Shown here: positions 20,973 to 31,969 of the stretch, piece after piece
Layout: every line of letters begins with the position of its first letter
Numbering within the stretch: position 1 is the first letter of the stretch
Source: Capronia americana
Taxonomy: Eukaryota; Ascomycota; Eurotiomycetes; Chaetothyriales; Herpotrichiellaceae
Reading direction: 5' to 3'
Length of the DNA stretch: 64,000 bases
Assembly (NCBI GenBank): GCA_016110215.1
Contig: JADWQD010000013.1
Coordinates: 744,001-808,000, forward strand
Position numbers and translations under genes: made by a program
Notes under the pieces: model-generated
Seen by the model: the letters and a program-made list of their open reading frames with translations, nothing else
The model's database searches: none
Told to the model about the DNA's origin: nothing

Positions 20973-21980
20973 ATGGCAGCTCTTCGCACAGCATCGCGCC
21001 TGGTTGCGCCCACACGAGCTGCGATCCGACCTTCCCTTGCCGCACGATCGTATGCCACCGTCACTAAAGAGAGCTCATACGACCTCAGCGCCAGCCGACC
21101 TCCTGTTAACGAGTCAAAGACCAGCACAGTGCAAGAACCAAAGCCCGACAAAGATGCGAAGATCAAGACATTCCACGTCTACAGGTGGAACCCAGACGAG
21201 CCGACCTCGAAGCCTCGGATGCAATCGTACACCTTGGACTTGAACAAGACTGGTCCTATGATGTTGGACGCGCTGATTCGCATCAAGAACGAGGTGGATC
21301 CTACGCTGACATTCCGTCGAAGCTGTCGGGAGGGTATCTGTGGTAGCTGTGCCATGAACATCGATGGGGTCAACACTCTGGCTTGCCTGTGTAAGAATCG
21401 AGATCGGAGAGGGCAGCACTGGCGTCGAACTAACACGTTGAACAGGTCGCATTCCCACCGATACAGCCAAGGAATCTCGAATTTATCCCTTGCCACATAC
21501 ATACGTCGTGAAGGATCTAGTGCCCGACTTGACATTGTTCTACAAGCAGTACAAATCCATCAAGCCTTTCTTGCAACGAGACACAAAGTCACCAGATGTG
21601 AGCGGCCAACAAGCCCGTGTGGCGGCGCCGAGAATATGCTAACAGCTTTCCAGGGCAAGGAGAACCGACAATCACCAGCGGACCGAAAGAAATTGGATGG
21701 TCTCTACGAATGCATTCTATGCGCCTGCTGCTCGACTTCCTGCCCGTCGTACTGGTGGAACAGCGATCAGTACCTCGGACCAGCCATCCTCCTCCAATCG
21801 TATCGATGGCTCGCTGATTCTCGGGACGAACGCAAGGCTGAGCGCAAGGAGGCGTTGGAAAACAGCATGAGCTTGTATCGATGCCATACCATCTTGAATT
21901 GCTCAAGAACGTGCCCAAAGGGTTTGAATCCGGCAAAGGCTATTGCTGAGATCAAGAAGAGCATGGCTTTTGCTTCATGA
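20973..21980 (+). CDS. SDHB: Succinate dehydrogenase iron-sulfur subunit, mitochondrial
   Basis: Complex II subunit passing electrons from the flavoprotein to ubiquinone. Exons 20973-21390, 21446-21597 and 21654-21980 give 298 residues. An Arg/Ala-rich mitochondrial presequence ([17 protein letters not shown]) is followed by the 2Fe-2S ferredoxin domain with [12 protein letters not shown], then the C-terminal domain with [12 protein letters not shown] (210-221) and [17 protein letters not shown] (267-283) for the 4Fe-4S and 3Fe-4S clusters. All cluster cysteines are present. His268 in YRCHTILNC is the wild-type residue at the site where substitutions give resistance to SDHI fungicides in other fungi (H272 in Botrytis, H277 in Alternaria). 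Introns GTAAGA..CAG and GTGAGC..CAG restore the very conserved middle region. Confidence 0.97.
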   Translation: MAALRTASRLVAPTRAAIRPSLAARSYATVTKESSYDLSASRPPVNESKTSTVQEPKPDKDAKIKTFHVYRWNPDEPTSKPRMQSYTLDLNKTGPMMLDALIRIKNEVDPTLTFRRSCREGICGSCAMNIDGVNTLACLCKNRDRRGQHWRRTNTLNRSHSHRYSQGISNLSLATYIRREGSSARLDIVLQAVQIHQAFLATRHKVTRCERPTSPCGGAENMLTAFQGKENRQSPADRKKLDGLYECILCACCSTSCPSYWWNSDQYLGPAILLQSYRWLADSRDERKAERKEALENSMSLYRCHTILNCSRTCPKGLNPAKAIAEIKKSMAFAS

Positions 21981-22381
21981 GCGGTTTGATTTGAGGGGTT
22001 GGGCGATCTCTGTTGTCTTTCAAGCTATTCTCAGATAGCAGACTGCTGTACATATACATCCAAACGCCTGATGTTTTACGACCCGAATGCCGCGGTCCTC
22101 GAACGAAGCCATAGGTACTCGGAAACTGTGCGGCATGTGGAAAGCCCTTCCCTGCACAAAGCCATTGCCGTAAGGCTATCATTGGTGGACTGTGTTTCCT
22201 TATCAACCTGCAGAATGCACTAAATCACTCGGCCGAAACAACTTCCGTACAAGTACACAGTGCTCCGTAGCACTGGCGTCAATGACACTAAAACCAAGAA
22301 GCAATAACAAATCCTCATGGCGCAATTTGGCCCAAGCATTGCGATCTCTTGAGCCTCTGGAGCCTATATTCACGTCCAGCC
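21981..22381. other. Intergenic, SDHB 3' flank
   Basis: Short same-direction spacer; contains the SDHB 3' UTR and the promoter of the cyclotransferase-like gene. Nothing else seen. Confidence 0.45.
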
Positions 22382-23485
22382 ATGCAGAACATGAACAGTG
22401 GGCAAGTTCCAAGCAGCCTACAGCTGTGGCTCGACTCCTTCACGCCTTCGACCCACCGCCCTGCGCGAACGCGTGCTGCGGAATGCATTCCGGTGACTTC
22501 ACAGGCGAGGCAGCAACAATCCCTTGACGATCGACCATTTTCGCACCTCGATCAGACCACGATAAGAGCGGGCCATGGCAATGACAACGATGATGAGACG
22601 GTTTTATATCTGGGCTACGGCTCCAACCTGAGTGCCGAAACATTCAGGGGCAAAAGAGGCATCCGGCCGGTATCGCAGGTCAACGTCGTGGTCCCAGCAC
22701 TGTCCCTGACCTTCGACCTGCCGGGTATACCATATGCGGAGCCGTGCTTTGGCAACGTGAGACATCGCGATGAGACCCTGCAGCAGGAAGATTACCACAA
22801 AGACCACTGGTCCAAGGGGCTCGTGGGCGTGGTGTATGAAGTGACGAGAGAGGACTACGTACACATCATTGCAACAGAGGGAGGTGGGTCGGGATACGAA
22901 GATGTGCTGGTGGATTGCTACGCCCTCAGTGGCGAGCCCAGTCAGGATGTGCCGATGAAGCCCGCCGGACAGCCGTTCAAGGCGCACACGCTGTTTGCCC
23001 CGTCGAAGTTAACGCGGCCGGATCATTCCTATGCGCAGCCGAGCGCGAGGTACCTCAAGTTGATCACCGATGGCGCGGCCGAGCATGGACTGCCGCTGGA
23101 GTATCAAGCATTTCTGCATCAGATCAGGCCGTTCCATTTGACGACCACGCGGCAGCGATTGGGCTCGTTCGTGTTCTTGAGCGTGTGGTCTCCATTCTTC
23201 TTGTTCTTTATCGGTGGAGCGGCGGCGATATTCTTGAGGCCGGATGGCACGTATCCGAAGTGGTTTGCCGAGTTTTTAAACGCCATGTTTACGGCTTGTT
23301 GGGCGAGTTATGACCACTTCTTCAAAGAGCTGTTTGGCGATGGGGAGAGGACGATTGGTGACGACGAAGATGATGATCGGTACGAGCACTTGAGGAATGG
23401 CTCGGTGCTGGATGAGAAGGAGCCCTTGATCGAGAGACGAGGGGACAAGTATGGTGCGGTGATCACGGTTGAAGAAGTGGTGTAA
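22382..23485 (+). CDS. Gamma-glutamylcyclotransferase-like protein with membrane segment
   Basis: A 367-residue protein with a GGCT-fold domain (about 75-255): YLGYGSNLSAETF at 76-88 is the substrate-binding YGSN signature, and the Glu in IIATEGGGSGYED (about 166) matches the catalytic acid. A C-terminal hydrophobic helix (about 261-285, LGSFVFLSVWSPFFLFFIGG) and an acidic cytosolic-looking tail follow. GGCT enzymes release 5-oxoproline from gamma-glutamyl amino acids or glutathione; GliK in the gliotoxin cluster is a fungal relative. No gliotoxin-type genes lie nearby, so a housekeeping gamma-glutamyl role is more likely. The start is taken at ATG 22382; the frame extends upstream only to a TTG. 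The N-terminal 60 residues are Ser/Thr/Gln-rich. Confidence 0.8.
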   Translation: MQNMNSGQVPSSLQLWLDSFTPSTHRPARTRAAECIPVTSQARQQQSLDDRPFSHLDQTTIRAGHGNDNDDETVLYLGYGSNLSAETFRGKRGIRPVSQVNVVVPALSLTFDLPGIPYAEPCFGNVRHRDETLQQEDYHKDHWSKGLVGVVYEVTREDYVHIIATEGGGSGYEDVLVDCYALSGEPSQDVPMKPAGQPFKAHTLFAPSKLTRPDHSYAQPSARYLKLITDGAAEHGLPLEYQAFLHQIRPFHLTTTRQRLGSFVFLSVWSPFFLFFIGGAAAIFLRPDGTYPKWFAEFLNAMFTACWASYDHFFKELFGDGERTIGDDEDDDRYEHLRNGSVLDEKEPLIERRGDKYGAVITVEEVV

Positions 23486-23732
23486 GAACACACATGTCAT
23501 AAGAAATTTGAGTCCATGAAGGAATGAGCCCCATCATCTGTCTATATTGCTGGAGTTGGAGTCGGTGTGTATCTGGGAGGTGTCAGAAGATCAGTGGTTG
23601 GCGTAGATATTTCCTCACATTCGTCAGCCTGAGTTGATTTTCTCTCTCATCTTGCCTCACCACTTCTTCACCGCAAGCAGCATCCACCTCAACATCTTTC
23701 ACAATCTGTCTACTGCTTCACCCTCCGATCAC

Positions 23733-26700
23733 ATGTCCGCTTCAAAGGAGTCCGCCGACCACCCATCCCAGCTTCAAGGCTCTTTCTCTGCGCTCGTGGA
23801 GTGTCTCCGAAAAAGCTTCCGGCTGAAGGGGACAGTGAGGTAAGTCCCTCTCGACGAGTTCAATTGAACCACCATGCTAACATGCATTCTGCAGTATCCC
23901 AAAGAATATTATTGCGCCATTTAGGAAGCCTTTTCGACCCACCGACAGCTCGCTTCTTCGTGATCTGGCAAAGGTGCTTGAAAATGGCCGACCCCACAAG
24001 AATCTCGTTCGGCTTGACTCGCACTCTTTCTATTCTATCGTGTCCATCGTCCTTCATTTTCCGTATTCTATCGTACAGAGCAAGTTGCTGTACCTGTTCA
24101 TGGTTGGTTGGCTCTCCATTTATACTCCCGAGTCGGGCTTACTCGATCAGGACACCGTCCGCCAGTACAAAAATGAGGGCATATTTGCTTCTGTCTTGTC
24201 TAGCATCCATGGTGCTGACCTGACGCCCGCCGAGGTCAAGGAGCAAGGCGACTATGTCGGAAGAAAGCTCAGCTCCTGCGTCCTGCGCCACCTGGTGAGC
24301 AGGGAGAAGGAGGTCCAACTGCGCTGGACGGTATATGCCCAACATCCTATAACAATCATTCTGCTAACATTATACAGTTGGCACAGTTTCTCTCCGTCCT
24401 AGTTCGCTTCAGTTCTGCAGCAAGAGATCAGATCGTGGAAATGGCGGAATGGCAAGGATCTACTGTCTAGAACGTGTCTTTCGCTGACCTCAACTAGCCC
24501 ACTGCTGACGATGATCGTCGAGTTGGACAAGAGCCATTTCCTCCGTATACTGGTTGCTGATGTTATCCGCGAACTGCTGTATAAAGGGGCTGAACGACTG
24601 GTTTTTGGGAAGTCTTCAGCCTCGCGGAAGATCGTGAAAGATTTCCCGCTGTCGGCGACCGGGAACTCAAAGTGGATGAGCGAGGTGATTGAGTACTTCA
24701 GCCAGATTGATGTAGCAAGAGCATTCGTTGAAGAGTACGCTGGTCTTTCGAAGAGAGAGAATCGTGCTGATAATATCACAGACCTGAACGAATCTTCATT
24801 GTCCAAAGTCTGGAGTGTGACGGCCATAAGTTCTTTGCGAGTCCATCTCCATTCGTGGCGACCGTCACGAGCGAGATATCATTTCTTGTGCCCAGAGGAG
24901 CGGACACGGGCATGATAACCCTAGTTTCCGTTCCGGTTACAGAGAATGCGTCCATCAATTGCGTTGCCTCGGAGTCGGAATTGTCGACGATACTCGAGAT
25001 TCGATATCCAGGAGATGAAGGTGACCGGTTTGTGAACGGATCCAGGAGCGCCATAAACAGCCTGAAAATTACATTCTGTGACGAAGAAGGCGTAGAAAGC
25101 TTCACACAATCGATACAAGAACTATACGACACCAGGGTGTCAGGAAAAGCGCACAGCGCTCTTGCAACACCTAGGAAGCAGTCATTTGCTATCATCAACA
25201 TCAGCTCGACTTCGGGAGTCGAAAATCATAACGAGGGTCATACGTTGAATACTGTGGCTACTTCTGAAGTGGATGCGTCGTCCCCTCTCCGCGATCTTTC
25301 GTTGCGCAATAGGCAGACGAGCGACTCTGCAGCTGACCTTTTATTGCAGACGCAGACAGCCAAGATTGTTTCCCACCCAGAAGTTGTGGATGGAGAAGAT
25401 ACACCTGCATTAAGAAAGGCCCCAGATTCACGGCAGTTGATCGAACGCCTGCGTGCTTCCCAACAGGAGGAGACAGACTCGCCTCCCAAGGCCAGGCCAA
25501 GTTCGAGACGGTCCCTCTTGCTTCGGAGTTCACCTAAGGTCGACCCTGCGGAAGGAGCGACGAAACGAAAGCAGCCGACACACCATTCTGCAGCTGCACA
25601 TGGATCACCTCAGGGTGCAGCTCCTGCCTCTTCGGAGTCTGAGTCGAAACGCAAGCGTCCTGCTGAAGCAACAAGCAGTTCAATTTCTAACCAAGCGAAG
25701 AAGAGATCTAAGGCTGCTAACACCACTAAGCAAGCCAGCGGCAATACAAAGACACAGCTATCCGGCCGTGAGAAGGAAACACTTAAAGATACCATGGCTC
25801 GTCTGATTGGAGCTGGTGAGGACGCATCCAAGGCAAGCACTGGCGCAGCGCAGACGGGTCTCAAGCGCAAATCGAAGAAAGAATCCACCACCTCTAGGAG
25901 CGAACGAACTCAGAAGCCATCCAAATCTGTCTCGGACGCTGTCGGCTTTGACCTTCCACCTAGCAGCGATGACGATACCCGTCTGCCTAAGAAAGCAAAG
26001 ACCAAAAGTAATAAGCCTCTAGCTAACGCCATCGTCAAAGGCCCTGCAGAGATGAAGAAAAATGCCCTCCGAGTCGCAGCTTCGCCGAAAAGTCGTAAGA
26101 AGGAGATTGGCAAGCCAAAGACCAAAAAGTCCCCCAAGAAGAAAACGCAACCAACTGCAGCCTCAACCCGAGCTAGACGAGCTGCCAAAACACCCAAGTA
26201 TATTGAGAACTCGGATGAAAGCGGAGATAATGTTGCACACGACGAACCTGGCGCTGAGGAAGATATCGAGGACAATCACAAGGACGACAATGGTGAGGAG
26301 ACGGCCGAAGACTCGCTTCCTATCAGCAAGGAAATACTTGAAACTGCTGCCAAAGCCTCACAACTTGAGTTCATAACACAGGTCAAGTCACAACTGCAAG
26401 AAATGGTCGACAGAGAGAGCACTGACGACGAAGCCGTCTCCAGGGACGAGCATCCTCTGCAAGATCCAGCCAGCGAACAAACTACATTGAAAGACGAGCC
26501 ACCGGTCCAAATGCCCACAGAAATGCAGGAGCAAACTGCTTCGAAGATGGACCCTCCTGGGCCGAAGGTCGGAGCCAAGCGGACCGTGTCGGAAACCAAC
26601 CCCTCAGAGCTATTGTCTGCCGCAGCGGACGAGAGTCTTCCAAGATACGACTCTCCTGTGCAAAAATCCGATAATCGGATTGCCCTAGCAAAGGAACCCC

Positions 26701-28962
26701 CTACACCAAACCCTACAGAAAGGCAGACCCCTGCAAAGAAGAAGCTCGGTGAACCGGTCTCCACCCGGCAGAAGGCTACTCCTCAACGCAATGTAAAGCG
26801 CCTAAGCGAAAATTCTATTCCACCGGCAAGCGAAAAGTTGTTGCGAAAGACCCCAATCGTGCACTTCGGGCCACAAGGTCCAGCTAACCAGGCTGTGCCA
26901 AGCAAGCCTACTGAGAAAGTAGTGACTTTCAGAAGTGCGGCGAACAAAAGCTATGTACAGCCCCCAGCATCACGGCTCGATGACGATGAACCTCTGGAAG
27001 TTATTGATCAGCCTGCCCAGCAACCGAGCCCCGAACCTCAAGATCCTACCAGTCGTGCTGATGATGCCGAAAGAGCCGGTCATAGCGCCCCTGTAGAAGA
27101 AGGGCACGAGTTTTCTCCGCCAGGCGAGCCTGCCAACGATACCCACGTGGAATACTTTGATGAACTTGTTCAGCATCCAAGCTCAGAACGCAGGGTCAAG
27201 TCACCGGAGATCCAAGAGATACAGCCTCGATCGCCCCGAGACGCAGATCACACTGGAAACGAGCTTGTCAGGACGGAAGCCGAAGACGGAGAAAGTCTAG
27301 TTGAAATCTCAATTGTCACAGACGACAAGTCCTACGATCAAGAAGCCTCAGAGTATGTTGTGTCCGAAGCTGAAGAGGAGGCCAGCTTAGAGTCACCACC
27401 AGCTCCTGAATCTCAACTATCGCGCAAGCCCTATGCTTCCATTCGTAGAGCGGAGACGCCCCTCCTTGATGACGATGTACCCGGTCGAGGTTATCAGAGA
27501 GTCAACGAACCTCTAGTTTCCCGACACTCAACCCGTCAGTCTATCGGAATTGGCGCCATTTTGGACGAGGGATACCCTACGGCCCAGAAAGTTATCAACC
27601 CGCAGAAGCTCAGACCAGCTCGTCAGCCAGCCGGTGTAGACCAGACCAGCAGAGCCAGGGCTTTGTCCACCGAGCTTCCTTCAATTACACCAATATTGAA
27701 GAGATTAGACATCCTTGAGCCAGCCAACCGTGCAGACACCCGGGAAGAGGCCCGAAGAACTGGCACTGCTTCTGTCGTACTTTCCACGTCTCCCAGGCAA
27801 ACGACATCTGTGAACAAGAGCAGCGATTATAGCATCGCAATTCAGTCCGGACAGGAACGCGCCCAACGTGCTTTTCGTCACTCAATCCCGATCTCGGAAA
27901 GCTCACTGCTCGCGGGAAAAATATCAGCAGTCAAGCCACGTACACAAACTGATTCTCGTGCACATTCGACAACGGAATCAACCACCATGACAGCCACCTC
28001 ACTTTCATCCAAGCCAGGTCGTGCAATGGCCCCACCTCCTTTGCCGATGGTTCTAGCGGCTAGAGTCAGTAGGAAACCTGTTCCTCTTCGCAAGTCGTGG
28101 CCAGAGTCACACGTTGAAAGAACAACTAGTGGTGCCTTGGTAGGACCGAAAGAGCAAGTCACACCTATAAACTCCAGGCCCGTCCGAGTGAAGAAGAGAC
28201 TGACCCTGCCACTTGCCGCGGATGAGCAAAATCAGGAACCCGATTTCCCACCCGCCACGCCTGCGTCATTCTCTGCACGTCTTGACTTGCGCGCCGATTT
28301 GCCAGTTCATCAAAGATGCAACGATAAGGACTGGAGAACAGAATATGATGGCCAGAGGTTCGGCAATGGAAGCATGACCCTTGTGAACGAAGAGGATTCC
28401 GGCTTGGAGGAGCGCTCAGGAATACGGACAAGGCCGGCGGGACGCAGGCATCGGTCAGATTCCGGCGACAGGTCCACAGCTGCATCTCCTTCTCGAACCT
28501 CTCGCGGAAAGGAATATGCTGGGAACAAGGATGTTCTAATGGCTGGGCCGTTAACTGCTCGGGGCTCTCAGCGAGGGCTTTTGTCTGCCATCGTCAACAT
28601 CACCAATGTGAGTAGGCCCTTCCCCGTCGTAATGTTTACTAACTCTTCCGCAGGATGTGTTGTTCCGCTTCGGTGAAGAAGAAGACGCCATCAATGCTAA
28701 AGTTGACCAGTATGCTCGCGGAGGCAGGGCAATCATTGAGACTCTGACGGACACATGGAGTCAACGACTCGAGCACGAGCATAAGATACTCTTGGATGGG
28801 CTTAAAGCGGAAGAGGAACTTCTATCCGCAGCATCAGGGCTGCTGACTGAAAAACATAGTGGTGGAGCATGGAGAGAGGCTATTGCTGATGACGGGTTGG
28901 CAGGCAAGGTGCAGAAGAAGGGTGCTAGACTTGCGGAGCAGATTGAAAGGTTGACGCGGTGA
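23733..28962 (+). CDS. Large nuclear protein with SYCP2/Red1-like layout (candidate meiotic axis protein)
   Basis: Rebuilt from six exons: 23733-23839, 23895-24330, 24378-24451, 24498-24734, 24782-28607, 28654-28962; 1662 residues, all phases consistent. Residues 1-285 are mostly helical (APFRKPFRPTDSSLLRDLAKVL; LAQFLSVLVRFSSAARDQIV; FLRILVADVIRELLYKGAE), as in an ARM-like domain. Residues 286-402 form a beta-rich, PH-like block (ERIFIVQSLECDGHKFF; ISFLVPRG; LEIRY; INSLKITFCDEEGVESFTQSI). About 1100 disordered residues follow, rich in Lys, Pro, Ser and acidic runs with nuclear signals. A coiled coil ends the protein (1561-1662). This order (ARM-like, Spt16M/PH-like, long linker, terminal coiled coil) is that of axis core proteins SYCP2, Red1 and ASY3. 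Intron 24452-24497 must be GC-AG to keep frame. Function is inferred from layout only. Confidence 0.7.
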
Positions 28963-30031
28963 TGTTGAGGGGTGATCTGAGCAGGGAATATGTGGAAGGG
29001 GAAATTGCCAGCCTCGCGTGAGAATGAACCCGAAAAGTGCATGTCAAAGCCTGTGACTGGAAGCGACTGTTCTTGTTGCAGCCGTGTGAAAGCCAACTGT
29101 CGCGAGTACACATGACGTCCAGTTGCTGTACGTAATATCTCGCATGTATTTCTATGAAACATTTGATCACTACCTAGCCATCAGTGCCATCCTAAATATA
29201 TCTCGGGGTATCCATCCGAACCGATTCGTCGAGGTACCGGAGCCACTGCCAAGGGACTTTTGTCGTCATCCTCGCGTCTTTGACGGCCAAAGTTTCGCAT
29301 CGGCCTTTAACTAATTGACGTCTAACTTGCTGGTCTCTTGCCTAGTAATCGTCAACTCAAAGCTTTATGCTCACCCATCGCGTCTCGAGTGCCGCTCTCT
29401 CCGCGGGCACGACGGTAGCATCAAAGAATGCGCAGGCTTCTTGAGAGCTTTCTCGCCTCAAACCGCCCCTACTCAGCTCTTCGGTCGTCCGTCAGTCAAA
29501 CCCTTTAGCCTTGCACTAAACGACTGTGGCTCCGCAATGCGAAATCTCCTTTTCAGGAGCTTGCCAGCTTGCGACCTTGCGACCTTGCTCAAGGTCACGC
29601 GCCTCCCTTGATGCGAGAGGAGTGATGATCCCCGCCGCAACAGTGAATTCTGGAATGTTGCGCTTTGCCTGAGACATCCAAGCCTCGATCCTACCGGCAC
29701 CTCAGCCGCGCAACATCAACGATGTATGTGCCCTGTGACCCTGTCTGTACTCGTACTACTGTGAGATCATGGTACCCACGTGGGTACACTATTGTACTGC
29801 AGATCCAAGCAAGGTACAGTTACTGTGGCACACCGCGCGCGCATACATTTAAGTACTTCATATCGGCTGTTTAAGATCTCTCTCGTGCTTCACACAGCAG
29901 GCTCGCCAATCTTGCACAACAGTAACCTTGGAACCTGAGCTCCTAAGAAAATTATCTTACACTCAAGTCACAACCGACTCAAGCCATCTTACGCATCGTA
30001 CTATCATACCGTTCCCATCCCATCACTCATA
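28963..30031. other. 1.07-kb intergenic region
   Basis: Contains the 3' flank of the large nuclear gene and the promoter of the secreted-protein gene, with a perfect 16-bp palindrome at 29772. No gene recognised. Confidence 0.45.
29772..29787. promoter_or_regulatory. 16-bp palindrome with E-box core
   Basis: GTACCCACGTGGGTAC is perfectly self-complementary and contains CACGTG, the core site of bHLH factors. It lies 245 bp before the start of the secreted-protein gene. Likely an activator site for that gene; not tested. Confidence 0.45.
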
Positions 30032-30610
30032 ATGTTGTCGTCCTCGCTATTCGTGGGCGTCATCTCCCTCGTCGCAGTCGGCGCCACCGCAGCCCCGACG
30101 GCCCTGCAAGCCCGTCAATCCACCACCACCGACAACATCATCGGCCTGTACCTCAACAGCACCGACTTCGACACCAACTACCTGCAGACCTTCCGCGTCT
30201 CGTACGCCAACACCTCGGCATACATAGGCCAGATCAAGTACCAAGCGTACGCGGAGCCTCTTGTCATCGGCAACTTCAGCGGCGACGACAACGGCGTCTC
30301 CTTCCTCTCGATCCACCAGAGCCCCACGGGGTTCCAGCAGATGTACATCGTCCCGGACGAGACTCAGCCCGTGGGATTCAGCGTGCCCCACGGCGGCGCT
30401 CCCCAGGGCGTCAGCACGTCCGGGTTCTCATTCGGTCCCGAGGGCGCGTTGCTGCACGCGGGGGTCAACAATTTCTATGCCTGCCAGAACGCCGAGCAGG
30501 CGGCGCTGAACAGCTACCAGATTTGGTGGTGGGGTGCGGGACAGCCGGGCGCTGTCAGTTGTAAGGGACCGATCAAGATCGTCGCGGGCGATGCATGTGC
30601 GAGGTATTAA
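30032..30610 (+). CDS. Secreted or cell-wall protein, function unknown
   Basis: A 192-residue protein with a clear signal peptide (MLSSSLFVGVISLVAVGATAA, cleaved near 20) and a possible further cut after LQAR. The mature part has N-glycosylation sequons (NST, NTS, NFS), high Gly/Ser/Thr/Tyr, and C-terminal cysteines within FYACQ, VSCKGP and GDACARY. The pattern recalls small fungal secreted proteins related to PhiA-type wall proteins (a YQIWWWGAG block followed by a final Cys pair), but I cannot assign a family with certainty. The third positions are strongly C/G-biased compared with neighbouring genes, which suggests high expression. No introns. Confidence 0.75.
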   Translation: MLSSSLFVGVISLVAVGATAAPTALQARQSTTTDNIIGLYLNSTDFDTNYLQTFRVSYANTSAYIGQIKYQAYAEPLVIGNFSGDDNGVSFLSIHQSPTGFQQMYIVPDETQPVGFSVPHGGAPQGVSTSGFSFGPEGALLHAGVNNFYACQNAEQAALNSYQIWWWGAGQPGAVSCKGPIKIVAGDACARY

Positions 30611-30916
30611 GCTGGTAAGCTGGTATTATGCGAGGCGTTGGACGAAGCGATGGGGAATGCATGTACGGGCGTATGATTAGGAGCATCAAGCGGAGCATGA
30701 ACCATTAAACATGAACCATTAGGCATGAAGCGGAGCATTTAACGTGTAGCATGAATTATTAAGCATGAACTAAGTATGGGGACTGGAGCAACTGATTCGC
30801 AATGTCATACAAGCTTGATTGGAAACGTCCCTAGCACCACTAGGTAATCCATCCAGCTCTGTCATATATCAACCGAGGTGACGCATGGCGGTTTGTGGGT
30901 CATTTCTTCTTCATAT
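30611..30916. other. Intergenic between convergent genes
   Basis: 3' flanks of two convergent genes, with a degenerate tandem repeat at 30682-30773. Confidence 0.5.
30682..30773. repeat. Degenerate tandem repeat based on GCATGAACCATTA
   Basis: At least six imperfect copies of a 13-15 nt unit (GCATGAACCATTAA, ACATGAACCATTAG, GCATGAAGCG, GCATGAATTATTAA and so on) alternating with AGCGGAGCAT. It sits just after the secreted-protein stop codon and probably arose by local slippage. Confidence 0.7.
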
Positions 30917-31969
30917 CTAGAAATGCTTCCCCGTGGCCGCGGATGCCAGAAATTCCTTGGGCATATCGACCTTCAGCTCTGTACAATTCCCCTCCCTGTC
31001 CACCACCACGGCATGGTTCTTCTCAATGACCTTCCACTCTTCGATTTTATACGTCGAGGGCTCGCTCGCCACAATCACGTGTTTGCCATGTTCCGCTGCG
31101 CTCTTGCTCGGGTTGGGGTTGTCGACCCCGGCGTCGGGATGGTCTGGGTATTTACTGTTCAGGGTCACGCCCGCAGTGGTGCTGTAGTATAAAGAAGGAG
31201 GGTTTTCGACCGCGTGGTTGCGGAGCCGCACGGAAATGAGTTGTTGGCCATCTGTGCAGCATACGTTCAGAGAGCAGGCTTGCACGTTTTGAGCCCCGAG
31301 CGTGGACTGCTGGAGCGAGACGATCTGGTGGAAGGACGTGATGAGAGCCTCCAACATCTCGTTAGGCGCATATTGTCTCTCCCAGCTTGCAGTGCCGCCT
31401 CCGACGTTTTTGGTCAAGTTTGTGATGTATAGCGCCGCGAGGTGTTCTGAATCGGTCGTGCCGTGGATATTCTCGTACGCTGACTTTTCAATCAGATTGA
31501 GCATGGGGCGGCGGATGTCGGTGAAGTGGCTGACCAGGCCATTGTGCATTATCGTGTGCCGACCGAATGTGAACGGGTGGTTATTTATCGCCGCGACGCT
31601 GGTCCCCGTTGCGGCCCTGATGTGCGCAAAGAGGCCTTTCGTCGCGGTGCCCGCGCAGATGCTGTGGAAGTTTGCGTCATTATTCGGTGGCTGGGCGTTC
31701 TTGTAAACAACTGGCCGACTCCCTTCCAGGTCGGTGATGAAGCCTGAGCGAGATGGCGTGTACCAGACCATGCCGAAGCCGTCGACATTGTTGAGACGGT
31801 TTCGCAGCGTGATTTCTTGCTTGGAGGTTTGTTCGCCGGGCACATGAGAAAAGAGTTTGGGGAGGTAGTGGTCGTGGACTTGCTTGGACAGGGAGTGTTG
31901 GGGAGTGATGAGGACGTCTTCGAGGAGGCAAGGTTCGGTAGGCGAGATGTACGCGAACCAGCGACACAT
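30917..31969 (-). CDS. DUG3: Class II glutamine amidotransferase Dug3, glutathione degradation
   Basis: A 350-residue Ntn-type amidotransferase. The true start is ATG 31969, giving MCRWFAYIS with the catalytic Cys at position 2, needed after Met removal; the open frame runs 66 codons further upstream without biological meaning. Further signatures: RNRLNNVDGFGMVWY, FAHIRAATG, NNHPFTFGRHTIMHNG and GTTDSEHLAALYI, all typical of Dug3. In yeast, Dug3 joins the peptidase-like Dug2 to hydrolyse glutathione to Glu and Cys-Gly, the gamma-glutamyltranspeptidase-independent route in the cytosol. No introns. It lies between the cyclotransferase-like gene and a GST gene, the third glutathione-linked gene in about 12 kb. 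Confidence 0.93.
   Translation of the reverse strand: MCRWFAYISPTEPCLLEDVLITPQHSLSKQVHDHYLPKLFSHVPGEQTSKQEITLRNRLNNVDGFGMVWYTPSRSGFITDLEGSRPVVYKNAQPPNNDANFHSICAGTATKGLFAHIRAATGTSVAAINNHPFTFGRHTIMHNGLVSHFTDIRRPMLNLIEKSAYENIHGTTDSEHLAALYITNLTKNVGGGTASWERQYAPNEMLEALITSFHQIVSLQQSTLGAQNVQACSLNVCCTDGQQLISVRLRNHAVENPPSLYYSTTAGVTLNSKYPDHPDAGVDNPNPSKSAAEHGKHVIVASEPSTYKIEEWKVIEKNHAVVVDREGNCTELKVDMPKEFLASAATGKHF

Noticed and set aside
20973..21980. SDHB read as one uninterrupted frame
   Set aside because: The frame stays open through both introns by chance, but the read-through parts destroy the conserved middle region; canonical splice sites restore it exactly.
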